From NCBI GenBank assembly GCA_003669585.1, contig QWOQ01000005.1, forward strand, positions 1 through 64,000: a stretch of 64,000 bases of DNA, in the 5' to 3' direction. This document shows positions 17,884-27,561 of the stretch, in pieces; the stretch's first letter is position 1, and every line of letters begins with the position of its first letter. The position numbers and the translations under genes were made by a program. The notes under the pieces are model-generated. The model was given only the letters and a program-made list of their open reading frames with translations, ran no database searches and had not been told where the DNA came from. This DNA comes from Planctomycetota bacterium (GTDB lineage: Bacteria; Planctomycetota; Planctomycetia; Pirellulales; UBA1268).

Positions 17884-20436
17884 ATGACCGCCAGCCGAGA
17901 ATTTCTTTGTTGCGATCTTCCGGTTGCTGGTGTGCTCTCGCAAGTGAAAGAGGCTTCTCGTAGTGGGGCGGTGGTTGTCACGGCACCTCCCGGTTCGGGA
18001 AAGACAATGCTCGTCCCGGCCGCGGTGCTTGACGATCTTGCAGACGGAATGAAACTTATCCTTTTGCAGCCGCGAAGAATCGCTGCGCGTGCAGTTGCCC
18101 AGCAGATTGCGATTCTGCGTGGCGTGCCGCTTGGTGGCGAAGTCGGTTATCAGGTTCGCTTTGATTCTTGCACCAGTCGCGACACCCGACTGTTTGTTGA
18201 GACAACCGGAATCATGCTGAGGCGGTTGCTCACAGATATTTCCCTTGAGGGAATCGGCGCAGTGGTGCTCGATGAGTTTCATGAAAGAACAATCGAGATG
18301 GATCTTGTGCTGGGAATGCTCGTGCGCATCGCGTCAACGCTTCGACCCGATCTGCGAATCGTTGTGATGAGTGCTACGCTGGCAACAGAGCCAGTTTTGA
18401 AATTGCTGGGAAACTGCCCTCTGGTGTCCGCAGAGGGAAGACGGTATCCAGTTGATATCCGATACGCTCGTCGCGGAGATTCTCGATCTCAGAATGATCT
18501 TGTTGTGGAAGCAGTGCTTGATGCACTTGAAAAAACAGATGGGCATCTGCTCGTATTTCTGCCAGGTGTCGGTGAAATTCTCAAATGTGAACAGTTACTT
18601 GCTCCGATTGCCGAGCGAAAAGGACACTTGCTGCTGACGCTGTTTGGCGACCTCCCACCAGAGCAGCAGGATCGTGTGCTCGTCGAGGGAGGTAGTAGAA
18701 AAATTATTCTTTCAACGAATGTTGCGGAAACATCGCTCACGATTTTTGGTATTACGGCGGTCATCGATTCTGGGTTGGCCCGACAAATGCAGGTTTCTCC
18801 GGCCACAGGATTGCCACAACTTCAACGGATATCTATTTCAAAGGCATCCGCTGACCAACGCGCCGGGCGAGCGGGTCGCACTGGACCAGGGCGGTGCTAT
18901 CGATTGTGGGACGAGGCTTCACACGTTCACCGCGTGAACGCCCAAACGCCTGAGGTGCTGCGCAGCGATCTGGCAGAACCACTTTTGCAACTCTCTGTGC
19001 TTGGCGAAGGAGATGATTTTCCATGGCTCGATGTTCCGCCAAGAGATGCTGTTGAGAACGGCAGAAGGCTTCTTGTCATGCTCGGTGCCATCGATGAAAA
19101 TAAGTGCGTTACACCACTGGGACACGAACTCGCTCGAATTCCGGCCCATCCGAGACTTGGTCGCCTGCTTCTTGCCGGTGCGCGGCATGGAGTGCTTCGC
19201 GAAACATCCGTTGCAGCGGCGATGCTCTCTGAACGCGATCCATTTCGTTGGGGAACCCATGTTCACAGCGGGCCGCGTGACCGGGTAATCGTTCGATCTC
19301 GATCGGATGTGGTCGATCGTGTAATCGCCTTACAGGCCTTCCATGCTGGTGTCTCGCAGAGTGACAAAGGACTTGAATTGCATCCTGGTGGGGCGAGAAA
19401 TATTTTGCGCGCAGCGGAACAACTCTATCGTGTGGTCGATGGTGCGTTGGCTCCCAGGGCACAGGATCCTGCCTCGTCGCTGATGCAGGCGCTGCTAGAA
19501 GCGTTTCCCGACAGGCTTGCGCGTCTGCGTTCCGGTACGCAGGATCGTGCCACTATGGTTGGTGGTCGAGGCGTTCGGCTTGATCATGCATCAAGAGTGC
19601 GACAGGAACCATTCTTTCTGGCAATTGAAATCAACGATGCAGGGGGCGAGGCGAGCGTGCGTCAGGCCTCGGCGATTGAAAAAGAATGGATCGATGCTGA
19701 GGCAATCAATCTTCATTCCATCGAAGAACTGCTCTATCATCCAACGCGTCGGCAGGTGGAGGCGAGATTGCGCACATACTGGGCCGATCTTGTGATCGAC
19801 GAGACTCCAAGAACGATCACCGACAGTGTTGCAGCCGCGAAGATTCTGGAAATCGAAGCGCGTGCGCAGTTCGATCGCGTTGTTCCTTCGACAATGTCGG
19901 CGGCTGGGTCATTTCGTTCGCGTGTGCGATGGCTTGCGTCCGTCGCACCTGATCTCGAATTACCGACACTTGATGATGCGGATGTAGCCTCCATGCTGCC
20001 GGAACTCTGTCGGGGATTGCGATCACTCGACGATGTTCAATCCGCCGACTGGCTTGCCAGTATGCAGGCTGCTGTCGGCGTTGAGAGACTTGACGAGATT
20101 GACCGACTCGCACCAGTGCAGATTCAGTTTTTTAATGGTAAGCGGCACACAGTTATCTACGAGCATGGGAAAACTCCGGTGCTCGCGGTTCGAATCCAGG
20201 AACTTTTTGGTGTTTGTGATACGCCGTGCATCAACGGCGGTCGAGTCACAGTGCTCCTGCATCTGCTCGGCCCGAATCATCGTCCGCAACAGGTGACGAG
20301 TGATCTGCACAGCTTTTGGAAAAATACGTATCCCACTGTTAAAAAAGAACTTCGAAGAAAATACCCAAAACATTCCTGGCCCGATGATCCTCTCGCGCCG
20401 TTGCCATCAAGAGAAGAAAAACGCAAAAAAAGATGA
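17884..20436 (+). CDS. hrpB: ATP-dependent helicase HrpB
   Basis: DEAH-box RNA-helicase-like protein, 850 aa, the normal length for HrpB. Seen in order: Walker A PPGSGKTML near residue 40, the diagnostic DEFHERT motif II (HrpB has DEFHER where HrpA has DEAHER), motif III VVMSATLA, motif V STNVAETSLTI, motif VI QRAGRAGRTGPG, then the HA2 region and the HrpB C-terminal domain ending in a Lys/Arg-rich tail. Its physiological role in bacteria is poorly defined. It is convergent with the aminopeptidase downstream. The ATG at 17884 is chosen over the adjacent TTG at 17881. Confidence 0.95.
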   Translation: MTASREFLCCDLPVAGVLSQVKEASRSGAVVVTAPPGSGKTMLVPAAVLDDLADGMKLILLQPRRIAARAVAQQIAILRGVPLGGEVGYQVRFDSCTSRDTRLFVETTGIMLRRLLTDISLEGIGAVVLDEFHERTIEMDLVLGMLVRIASTLRPDLRIVVMSATLATEPVLKLLGNCPLVSAEGRRYPVDIRYARRGDSRSQNDLVVEAVLDALEKTDGHLLVFLPGVGEILKCEQLLAPIAERKGHLLLTLFGDLPPEQQDRVLVEGGSRKIILSTNVAETSLTIFGITAVIDSGLARQMQVSPATGLPQLQRISISKASADQRAGRAGRTGPGRCYRLWDEASHVHRVNAQTPEVLRSDLAEPLLQLSVLGEGDDFPWLDVPPRDAVENGRRLLVMLGAIDENKCVTPLGHELARIPAHPRLGRLLLAGARHGVLRETSVAAAMLSERDPFRWGTHVHSGPRDRVIVRSRSDVVDRVIALQAFHAGVSQSDKGLELHPGGARNILRAAEQLYRVVDGALAPRAQDPASSLMQALLEAFPDRLARLRSGTQDRATMVGGRGVRLDHASRVRQEPFFLAIEINDAGGEASVRQASAIEKEWIDAEAINLHSIEELLYHPTRRQVEARLRTYWADLVIDETPRTITDSVAAAKILEIEARAQFDRVVPSTMSAAGSFRSRVRWLASVAPDLELPTLDDADVASMLPELCRGLRSLDDVQSADWLASMQAAVGVERLDEIDRLAPVQIQFFNGKRHTVIYEHGKTPVLAVRIQELFGVCDTPCINGGRVTVLLHLLGPNHRPQQVTSDLHSFWKNTYPTVKKELRRKYPKHSWPDDPLAPLPSREEKRKKR

Positions 20437-20497
20437 ACATCATGCGAACAAAATTCATAACGGTCGGCGACCGCGTGATGCCTTAGACCAGCCGAAA

Positions 20498-21787
20498 CTA
20501 ACGCTGTTTCATGAGCGATTCAATGTCGTCTGGAAGCACGGGAATATGGGCAGAAAGATCTTCAGGGCCTTGAGCAGTCACTAAGATATTATTTTCCAGC
20601 CGAATGCCGATTCCCTCCTCGGGAATGTAGATGCCCGGCTCGACAGTGAGTATCCATCCGGCCTCGAAGGGGCCGTTCAAAGGCGCCACGTCATGCACTC
20701 CAAGGCCAAGTGAATGGCCAAGACCGTGCATAAAATATTTTTTGCATGCAGGCTCTTCGGGAGTGTCTTTGGAGGCTTGTTCGGGCGTGATGAGATTGAG
20801 CGTAACGAGTTCATCCTTCATCTCTTCTTGGGCAGCTCGCTTCCAATCGCGTGGCAGCGTTCCGACCGTTGTTCGTGCGATGGAACTTTTCATAACGCGT
20901 AGAACCGCCTCGTAGACCGCTCTCTGTCTCGGTGTAAACGTGCCGCTGACAGGGTAGGTACGAGTGATGTCGGCACTGTAATTGGCGTAGGAAGCACCCA
21001 CGTCCATAAGCACGAGTTCACCATCGAGGCAGGGTTTGTCGTTTGTGAGATAGTGAAGCACACAAGCATTTTTTCCTGACCCAATAATTGGTTCGTAAGC
21101 CATGGTGGCTTTTTTTCGTGTGAACTCGTAGATCAACTCAGCTTCGAGTTCATATTCCATAACGCCAGGTCGAATCGCTGCGATCGCTCGTCGCAGTCCC
21201 GAATCGGTAATGTCGATCGCCGTGCGAGTCAGATCGACTTCCACCTGGCTTTTTACCGCTCGCAGTGATCGCATGAGTGGAGCAAGCCGTTGGAATCGAT
21301 GCAGTGGATAGCGGTTGATCAATTGTCGCGCCATGCGTGTATCGCGAGGCTCAACATCGATAACCGCGCGTTCGTGTTCATTGGAGTTTAAAAAAAGAGT
21401 GTCGCTTTCGCACAGCAGACTGTGGAGAACAGCTGGCAGATCACTGAGCCATCGAATGGAGGCAATCCCAGAAAGTTCTTGGGCCTTTTCCTTTGTCAGT
21501 TTTTCTCCCTCCCACTGCTTCAGGTGTTCGCTGGGCTGACGCACAAAAAGCATCTCACGCTGAAGCGGTTCATGGGCATCGGGGGCGAGCACAAGCACGC
21601 TCTCCTCTTGTTCAATGCCTGAGAGATAAAAAAGGTCAGGTGCGGGGTGAAGTCGTAATGTTCCGTCTCCACTGGTGGGAAGCAGATCCGCAGCATGCAG
21701 AAGAGCCACGCTCTTCTGAGGCAGCAGCACAGTAAGCCGACGACGGTTGGACTCAAAAAAAGAAGGAGCGAGTGGTGCGTGGCGCAT
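20498..21787 (-). CDS. pepP: Xaa-Pro aminopeptidase (M24B, aminopeptidase P)
   Basis: Dimetal peptidase releasing N-terminal residues that precede proline, 429 aa with the usual N-terminal creatinase-like domain (AMP_N, about residues 1-130) and pita-bread catalytic domain. Metal ligands visible: Asp in LMDVGASY, Asp in YSADITRTY, His in HGLGHSLGLGVHD, Glu in TVEPGIYIP and Glu in GIRLENN. There is no signal peptide, so it is cytoplasmic. Start ATG gives MRHAPLAPSFF; a TTG nine codons upstream is an alternative. It stands alone, convergent with hrpB. Confidence 0.95.
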   Translation of the reverse strand: MRHAPLAPSFFESNRRRLTVLLPQKSVALLHAADLLPTSGDGTLRLHPAPDLFYLSGIEQEESVLVLAPDAHEPLQREMLFVRQPSEHLKQWEGEKLTKEKAQELSGIASIRWLSDLPAVLHSLLCESDTLFLNSNEHERAVIDVEPRDTRMARQLINRYPLHRFQRLAPLMRSLRAVKSQVEVDLTRTAIDITDSGLRRAIAAIRPGVMEYELEAELIYEFTRKKATMAYEPIIGSGKNACVLHYLTNDKPCLDGELVLMDVGASYANYSADITRTYPVSGTFTPRQRAVYEAVLRVMKSSIARTTVGTLPRDWKRAAQEEMKDELVTLNLITPEQASKDTPEEPACKKYFMHGLGHSLGLGVHDVAPLNGPFEAGWILTVEPGIYIPEEGIGIRLENNILVTAQGPEDLSAHIPVLPDDIESLMKQR

Positions 21788-21924
21788 AAGTGAAAGTGAA
21801 TCAAATGGAGACAAGGGTCACAAAATAAACAGACAGTATTGTGCGCGAATTACGTATTGGTGCCAGTCTGCTTTTTGTGGGCGGCAAAAAATAATCGTTC
21901 ACGTAAATCTTTGGGCCGTCAACG

Positions 21925-24900
21925 CTAAAACTTATTAACGATTCGGCTCAGAGGCCAATGGGGATCGAGTGGGCGAGGCGTTCCGAGAACGAGCACCTCA
22001 GTCGAATAAAATGGAATGCAAAAGATTCTTCCGTCGGTCGTCAGCACTCCACCTCGATACTTCTCGGCTCCCATTAATTTTCCAAAGCAGTCGAGTGATT
22101 GTGAAACAGTGTCGATGACAAGGATGTTCTCAGCCTGGGAGGGCACGCAGTAGATTTTTCCATCAGGAGCGAGCACTCCCCCGGCATACATTCCGTTGTC
22201 AAATCGCGGTACTATATTGGAACGAGGGGCAGAAGGAAGCGGGCCAAGAAATCGTTCGACACGACGGACTGGATCGATAACAAGGACGTTTGTGGCGTGC
22301 CACGGAATACAATAAATATTTCCATCAAGACCGAGGATTGCACCGTAATAAGATTGATTTTTCGGGACGTTTCCGAAAAAAGTAGTGTCGTTTGTGGCAG
22401 GGTCGATCACAAGCATTTGACTCGCACTGAGCGGAGCACAGTATATTTTCCCATCTGCTGCAAGAGTCGCACTGTGATAGGCATTATCGAGCAGCGACTC
22501 CGAGACTCGTATCCGAGAAAGCATCTGTTTGTGAACGTCGATGACTAAGACATCGTGACCTTTAAATGGTGGACAGTAGATCCTGCCATCGGATCCCATG
22601 GCCGCGGACGTAAATTCCAGCGGCCCAATTCCGGATCCAACAAAAGAAGTCGTATTGGTTTGCGGGTCGATCACGAGCACGCTGTCGCGAGTTCCACTTC
22701 GTGGCGTGCAATAGATTTTCCCATCAACAGCCAGCACGCCTCCTTGGCAGTCGTACGCATAGGCCTGCTGTCCAAATACCGTCACAAGACCAGTTGCCGG
22801 GTCGATGGCCTTGATAAAGTTCGCATTTCGAGGCACACAGTAAATTTTTCCATTGGGAGCAAGGATCCCCCCATAGAAGAAACCCTCGCCCCAAGGATAG
22901 TCGGAGTCGTTCTCGAGAGTTTCTAAATGGGAAAGAGTTTGAGAAAATGGACGAACTGCTATTCGCATGCTGTCGATTGTTTTTTGAACGGTGTTCCCGT
23001 TCGTTCGCCAGTCGGGAAATTCCGAGGCGATCGCGTTTGTGCCGGTAGGTGCTGAGAGTGCGTTGGCCTGCGATGCCGAAGCATGCGATACCGAAGAAAC
23101 TAAGGCGACACGGAAACCGAGATCGTTGTTGTTGCCCAGTGGAATGGCGGGAGTGCGAAAGGCTGAGCGGCAACCAAACGCGGCGTAACGCCATCCTCCG
23201 CCAGCAATAACCCGGTAAGAACCATCGGATGCACCAGCTGGATCAATTCCTCCCTGACGTTGACGTTGACTCTGAAGCCAGTCAGACCAGTCAGAACACC
23301 ACTCGTGCACATTGCCGTGCATGTCATAGAGGCCTGCCGGATTTGGTTTCTTTTCGCCAATCTTATGGGCACTGCCACTGTTATTCTCCTGAAACCATGC
23401 ATAGTCACCGAGCACCGAAACATCGTCTCCAAATGAGAACGCCGTCGTTGTTCCGGCCCGGCATGCAAATTCCCACTGCGCTTCTGTCGGCAGTCGATAC
23501 AACTCATCCGCCGAAAGTGTTCTGTTCTCGCGTTCAACGGTGGTTAACGTTTTGCAAAACTGTGTGGCGTCTTCCCATGAAACAAAGACAGCCGGATAGT
23601 CGTCATCAATTTCGATGCCATTGTTGTCCTTCCACGGCTGTGAGCCCATTACTTTTTTCCACTGTCCCTGCGTTACTTCATATTTCCCCAACCAAAACTT
23701 TTGAGTCAGAGAAACGGGAACCTGTGTTTCATTCAAAGAACGTCCTGGTTCACTCGTTGGACTTCCCAAGAGAAAGTTTCCGGCAGGAATTTCAACGAAC
23801 TCCATTCCAATCGAGTTTGATTGACTGATTCCGGAAAAACTTGGTGTTTCATGTGCAAGCGAATCTCGTAGAACTCCCAGACCTACAGAAGTATCTTTGA
23901 TCGCACTCTTCGTATCATCGGAGAGAGGAGTGACATGAGTTGTAGAAAAGACGCTTGCAAGAAATCCGGAACTCACTTGATTGCTGAAAAATGCAATGAA
24001 TCCCGCGACGATCGCAGCGACTCCTCCAGTCGCAATGAGCGCACTACTTCCAGAAAGAAACCTGACGGGAGTCCTGAGCGTGGTCGAAGTAGCCTCCGGC
24101 ATATTCTCGCTAGAAATGCGCAGCATCTGAAAGTCGTCGATAACTTCAGCCATTGACTGATATCGATCCTTCGGTTTCTTGGCGATGAGCCTTGAAAAGA
24201 CTCGGTCGAGCACTGAAAAAGGGATGCCGAGAGCCTCAGAGAGAGAAGGAACCGGTTCATCTCGATGGGCAAGCATTTTGTCGATAACAGTTGATCGCTC
24301 GTACACAGCTTTATCCATCAGAAGAAAATAGAACATGCATCCGAGGCTATAAATATCAGATCGGGCATCAGCTTGTTTTGTACTTTCAGCCTGTTCCGGG
24401 GCCATATAATCGATTGTTCCAAAGACAGCTCCCGTGGAGGTGAGTTGGCTGTGAGCGATTGAATCCGGCTGCGATGAAACGCCAGCAACTCCGAGATCAA
24501 GAATTTTAATTACGCCAGCGGTGTCAAGCATGACATTGCCCGGCTTTAAGTCTCGATGAATGACTCCCTTGGAATGGACGTACGCCATACCGTGAGCCAC
24601 TTGCAACGCCAGGTCGATCGCTTGCCCCAGGGGTAACGGGCCCTTCCTTCTGACAAGCGTCAACAGGTCAACTCCGTCGATACATTCCATGACCAGAATG
24701 TGTGATCCGTCAGCCTGATCGATCTGGTCAGCATCGTAGGCGGTGACGATATTGGGATGCGAAAGGCTCGCGGTGAGCTTGCATTCGCGATCAAATCGTA
24801 CAACCGCCTCACGATCCCAATCCTTGTGACCGGGAAGAATTTTAATCGCCACAACTCGATTCAGATAACGATGCTTTGCCCTGTAGACGCTCGCCATGCC

Positions 24901-25137
24901 GCCAGAACCGAGTTTGTCAAGAATTGTGTAGTTGCCGACGCACAGTAAATTCGATTTTCCTTGAAGAAGGTGCTGCGACTGAAAATCAGAAATATCGTTT
25001 CGACGTAGGAGTTCTCGGATCGTGCTTTGCGCATCCTGAGAACGTGGCGCTGTAGAAAGAAAATTCTCAACACTTCGGCGCGCAAGTATTCCATTGTTTG
25101 AGAGCGTCCCCAAGAAGCTATCAAGATCAAATGTCAT
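21925..25137 (-). CDS. Ser/Thr protein kinase - transmembrane - FGE-like - seven-repeat beta-propeller fusion
   Basis: Membrane-spanning signalling protein of 1070 aa. Cytoplasmic kinase (about residues 70-340): glycine loop GSGGMASVY, AIK lysine, HRDLKPGN catalytic loop, and DLG replacing DFG. A single membrane helix is near 370-392. Then an FGE/SUMF1-like domain (about 440-690), with IPAGNFLLGS and YEVTQGQWKKVMG. In the catalytic region GGGWRYAAFGCR the first of the two formylglycine-forming Cys is Tyr, so it is probably a binding domain, not an enzyme. The C-terminus (about 745-1065) holds seven repeats of about 45 residues around DGKIYCxP...VLVIDP, consistent with a seven-bladed propeller. 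It would sense something outside the cytoplasm and signal inward. Start ATG at 25137 is preferred to an in-frame extension of seven residues. It is divergent from the Gfo/Idh/MocA gene. Confidence 0.93.
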   Translation of the reverse strand: MTFDLDSFLGTLSNNGILARRSVENFLSTAPRSQDAQSTIRELLRRNDISDFQSQHLLQGKSNLLCVGNYTILDKLGSGGMASVYRAKHRYLNRVVAIKILPGHKDWDREAVVRFDRECKLTASLSHPNIVTAYDADQIDQADGSHILVMECIDGVDLLTLVRRKGPLPLGQAIDLALQVAHGMAYVHSKGVIHRDLKPGNVMLDTAGVIKILDLGVAGVSSQPDSIAHSQLTSTGAVFGTIDYMAPEQAESTKQADARSDIYSLGCMFYFLLMDKAVYERSTVIDKMLAHRDEPVPSLSEALGIPFSVLDRVFSRLIAKKPKDRYQSMAEVIDDFQMLRISSENMPEATSTTLRTPVRFLSGSSALIATGGVAAIVAGFIAFFSNQVSSGFLASVFSTTHVTPLSDDTKSAIKDTSVGLGVLRDSLAHETPSFSGISQSNSIGMEFVEIPAGNFLLGSPTSEPGRSLNETQVPVSLTQKFWLGKYEVTQGQWKKVMGSQPWKDNNGIEIDDDYPAVFVSWEDATQFCKTLTTVERENRTLSADELYRLPTEAQWEFACRAGTTTAFSFGDDVSVLGDYAWFQENNSGSAHKIGEKKPNPAGLYDMHGNVHEWCSDWSDWLQSQRQRQGGIDPAGASDGSYRVIAGGGWRYAAFGCRSAFRTPAIPLGNNNDLGFRVALVSSVSHASASQANALSAPTGTNAIASEFPDWRTNGNTVQKTIDSMRIAVRPFSQTLSHLETLENDSDYPWGEGFFYGGILAPNGKIYCVPRNANFIKAIDPATGLVTVFGQQAYAYDCQGGVLAVDGKIYCTPRSGTRDSVLVIDPQTNTTSFVGSGIGPLEFTSAAMGSDGRIYCPPFKGHDVLVIDVHKQMLSRIRVSESLLDNAYHSATLAADGKIYCAPLSASQMLVIDPATNDTTFFGNVPKNQSYYGAILGLDGNIYCIPWHATNVLVIDPVRRVERFLGPLPSAPRSNIVPRFDNGMYAGGVLAPDGKIYCVPSQAENILVIDTVSQSLDCFGKLMGAEKYRGGVLTTDGRIFCIPFYSTEVLVLGTPRPLDPHWPLSRIVNKF

Positions 25138-25359
25138 AGAAAAGTTATACCAATCCACTGTTGGTCTGTCGGTATGAGTCTATCGAGGAAAATGAGGGCA
25201 TTACATGCTCGCTGAAAAGTTACTCAGATTTTTAAAGACTTATTGCACTGTATTCTGTAGGCTTCTTGCACAATCGTTCATCCGTTCATCAGAAAAGAGG
25301 CTCTTTGGAGAGCCGCTAGAAGCTCAGTGATTCAAAACGAAAGCAGGGAAAGAAAAGTC

Positions 25360-26670
25360 ATGACTCAACCAGTTGTTTTTACACGGCGGCAGGTGTTCAA
25401 AAGCGTTGCAGCGACGGTAGCATCAGCCTCATTTCCTCTCGTTGTGTCTTCTCGGGCGCTCGGACTCGGCGGTGCAGTTGCACCGAGTGAAAAAATAAGC
25501 CTTGGAGTTATCGGCATCGGCCCCCGATGCACCTACGATCTGACAATGATGCTGGCGATGCCAGACGTTCAGTGTGTTGCGATTGCCGATGTCCAGGCAA
25601 GCCGCCGCGATGCTGGAAAAATACTTGTTGACAAACACTATGGCACCGGCGACTGCGTGTTGTTTCGCGACTTCCGTGAGCTGTTGGCTCGCAAGGATAT
25701 CGATGCAGTACTCGTGGCGACTGGCGACCGCTGGCATTCGCAGGCATCGATCATGGCAGCGGAAGCAGGCAAGGACGTCTACAGTGAGAAACCCTGCGGC
25801 CTGACAATTAAAAATTGCCAGGACCTTGCTGACACGATGAAGAAAACAGGAAGGATTTTTCAGGCTGGTACGCAGCGCCGAAGCGTCCCGAATTTTCAGC
25901 ACGCAGTGCAGATGGCCAGCAGTGGAAAACTTGGGAAACTTCAGACACTTTATGCATCTGTGTACATGCCGCAAATCGACAACACTTGGCTGCCCGGAGA
26001 GCAGACGCCAGCCCGTGAGTCGTGCGATTGGAATCTTTGGCTGGGGCCAGCGCCGTGGCGGCCCTATAACCAGAAGTATGTTTCGGGTGGCTGGCGTGGG
26101 CAGTACGACTTCGATTCCGGTGCTCGATTGCTCGACTGGGGTGCGCATACAGTAGATCTGTGCCAGTGGGCAAATTCTGCTGATAATACGATGCCTGTTG
26201 AGTATGAGCCGACTTCGTCGAACGTTACTTGTCGGTATGCCAATGGCGTAAAGCTCATTCTTGATTTTCTCTCTACGCCATTTGGCGAACGAGGCCCCAA
26301 TTGGATTACGAAACTCGGAACCTGTCCGGTGCGTTTCGTGGGTGATCAGGGGTGGGTGGAAACCGGTGACAGCGGCGAAATCGAGGTTCACCCGGAGTTA
26401 CTGAAAAAAGAAATCCCCGAGGCAGTCACAAAGGTCAAAGGACTTGATGTGTCGGCGCACGCTCGAAACTTTTTTGATTGCGTGAAGTCGCGTAAGCCGA
26501 CGGTCACGAATCCTGAAGTCATGCGTCACTCCCACATTACCTGCCATGCTGCGGCCTTAGCGTGGATGCTTCAGCGAAAACTCGTCCTCGATCCGATAAA
26601 AGAAGAATTTATCAACGATCCCGAGGCCAACAGTCTTCGATCGCGGCCCGTTCGTGACTGTTGGGCTTGA
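25360..26670 (+). CDS. Tat-exported Gfo/Idh/MocA family oxidoreductase
   Basis: NAD(P)-dependent oxidoreductase of 436 aa, probably acting on a sugar or cyclitol. The N-terminus has a Tat-like signal: RRQVFKSVAA, a hydrophobic stretch and an SRALG cleavage region. The Rossmann part begins LGVIGIGPRC; EKPCGLT is the family's EKP motif with the catalytic-site Lys. The second half has the C-terminal alpha/beta domain and the W-rich SCDWNLWLGPAPWRPYN segment found in the large planctomycete/Bacteroidetes subfamily. Start ATG at 25360 has AGGGA upstream. Exported members are thought to keep a tightly bound cofactor carried through the Tat system. Confidence 0.93.
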   Translation: MTQPVVFTRRQVFKSVAATVASASFPLVVSSRALGLGGAVAPSEKISLGVIGIGPRCTYDLTMMLAMPDVQCVAIADVQASRRDAGKILVDKHYGTGDCVLFRDFRELLARKDIDAVLVATGDRWHSQASIMAAEAGKDVYSEKPCGLTIKNCQDLADTMKKTGRIFQAGTQRRSVPNFQHAVQMASSGKLGKLQTLYASVYMPQIDNTWLPGEQTPARESCDWNLWLGPAPWRPYNQKYVSGGWRGQYDFDSGARLLDWGAHTVDLCQWANSADNTMPVEYEPTSSNVTCRYANGVKLILDFLSTPFGERGPNWITKLGTCPVRFVGDQGWVETGDSGEIEVHPELLKKEIPEAVTKVKGLDVSAHARNFFDCVKSRKPTVTNPEVMRHSHITCHAAALAWMLQRKLVLDPIKEEFINDPEANSLRSRPVRDCWA

Positions 26671-26844
26671 TCAGCCTGTCCGTTGCCAAGGCTCGTGAGA
26701 GAATTCCGCGAGAAGAAAAAAATCGAAGCGGGTAGAAAATCTGTGTCATAAACCTGCGGAGCAACTGAGAAAAACGGTGTCGGCATTGTCGCTTCGACAC
26801 TCAACGCCAACTTGGAAACTAAAAAGGCAATGCTTCTTCTTTCA

Positions 26845-27255
26845 TCATTCAAACCAGGTGGTACTCTGATCTTGAAGGCGTAGAAGATAATCTTTCTTAG
26901 GATCTGGAAATGAAAGAACATCTGTGTGAATCGCTGTGGAATTTTCTACGAACGGCGAGTGAAAGCAGACTGGAAAATGAAATCCGGAGGCATCTCGATC
27001 GAATAAATAGCGGTGATAAGAACAGGCTTCTCGTCGTTCTGTGTTGCTAAATTCTTCAGACTGGCACACTTCGGTACAAAGATGAAAAAAGGCCTTGTCC
27101 TGAAGGCATTCAAACAAAGTAGGTGCCGCCGCTTCTCGATTCGCAATCAGACAAGCGCATTCGGCATCGGAATAACCATGCAGTGCAAGAAGTTCTCGTG
27201 CGCTGCGAAAGAGGGGCGGCGTCGGTTCGAAATTCGTTGGCTTTGTAAACATAGA
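26845..27255 (-). CDS. Hypothetical protein, Cys-rich, about 136 aa
   Basis: Not recognised. Starting at MFTKPTNFEPTP, the sequence contains a plausible helix SARELLALHGYSDAEC and several Cys and His residues (ECACL, HLCTEVCQ, CSYHRYLFDR), with no signal peptide. GGGA lies about 12 bases upstream of this ATG. The frame is open further upstream to 27549, which would add a membrane-like segment (LPLLSASSILVAVAF) but only from a TTG without a ribosome site. It is convergent with the Gfo/Idh/MocA gene and downstream of the carboxypeptidase gene on the same strand. It may be real or a chance frame. Confidence 0.4.
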   Translation of the reverse strand, partial: SMFTKPTNFEPTPPLFRSARELLALHGYSDAECACLIANREAAAPTLFECLQDKAFFHLCTEVCQSEEFSNTERREACSYHRYLFDRDASGFHFPVCFHSPFVENSTAIHTDVLSFPDPKKDYLLRLQDQSTTWFE

Positions 27256-27561
27256 GCGATCGTTCCCTTCGCTTAGTTTGATTCGGTTTCCCGAACATCT
27301 CTTGCCCAAATCGAAAAGTCCCCTAGCGACAGGATACGCAATAGAAAAAGCAACAGCAACGAGAATAGATGACGCGGAGAGCAGCGGAAGGATGAATGCC
27401 GATTGCTGAGTCAATCGGACACTTTGGAAAGTGTTTTCAGAAGATTGCCTGACATCGTCGAACAGCCTCACGGAGCAGGCCGAGACAGATTCATACACGG
27501 CTCGAGAAACCGCACAATCGCAGAAGAACCCAGAGAACCAACAGAGCAAAAAAACGTCTCA
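27256..27561. other. Region without a confident gene
   Basis: About 300 bases between the small hypothetical gene and the S10 peptidase stop. It holds the upstream part of the open minus-strand frame described for the hypothetical gene. No RNA gene, repeat or terminator is evident. Confidence 0.3.
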
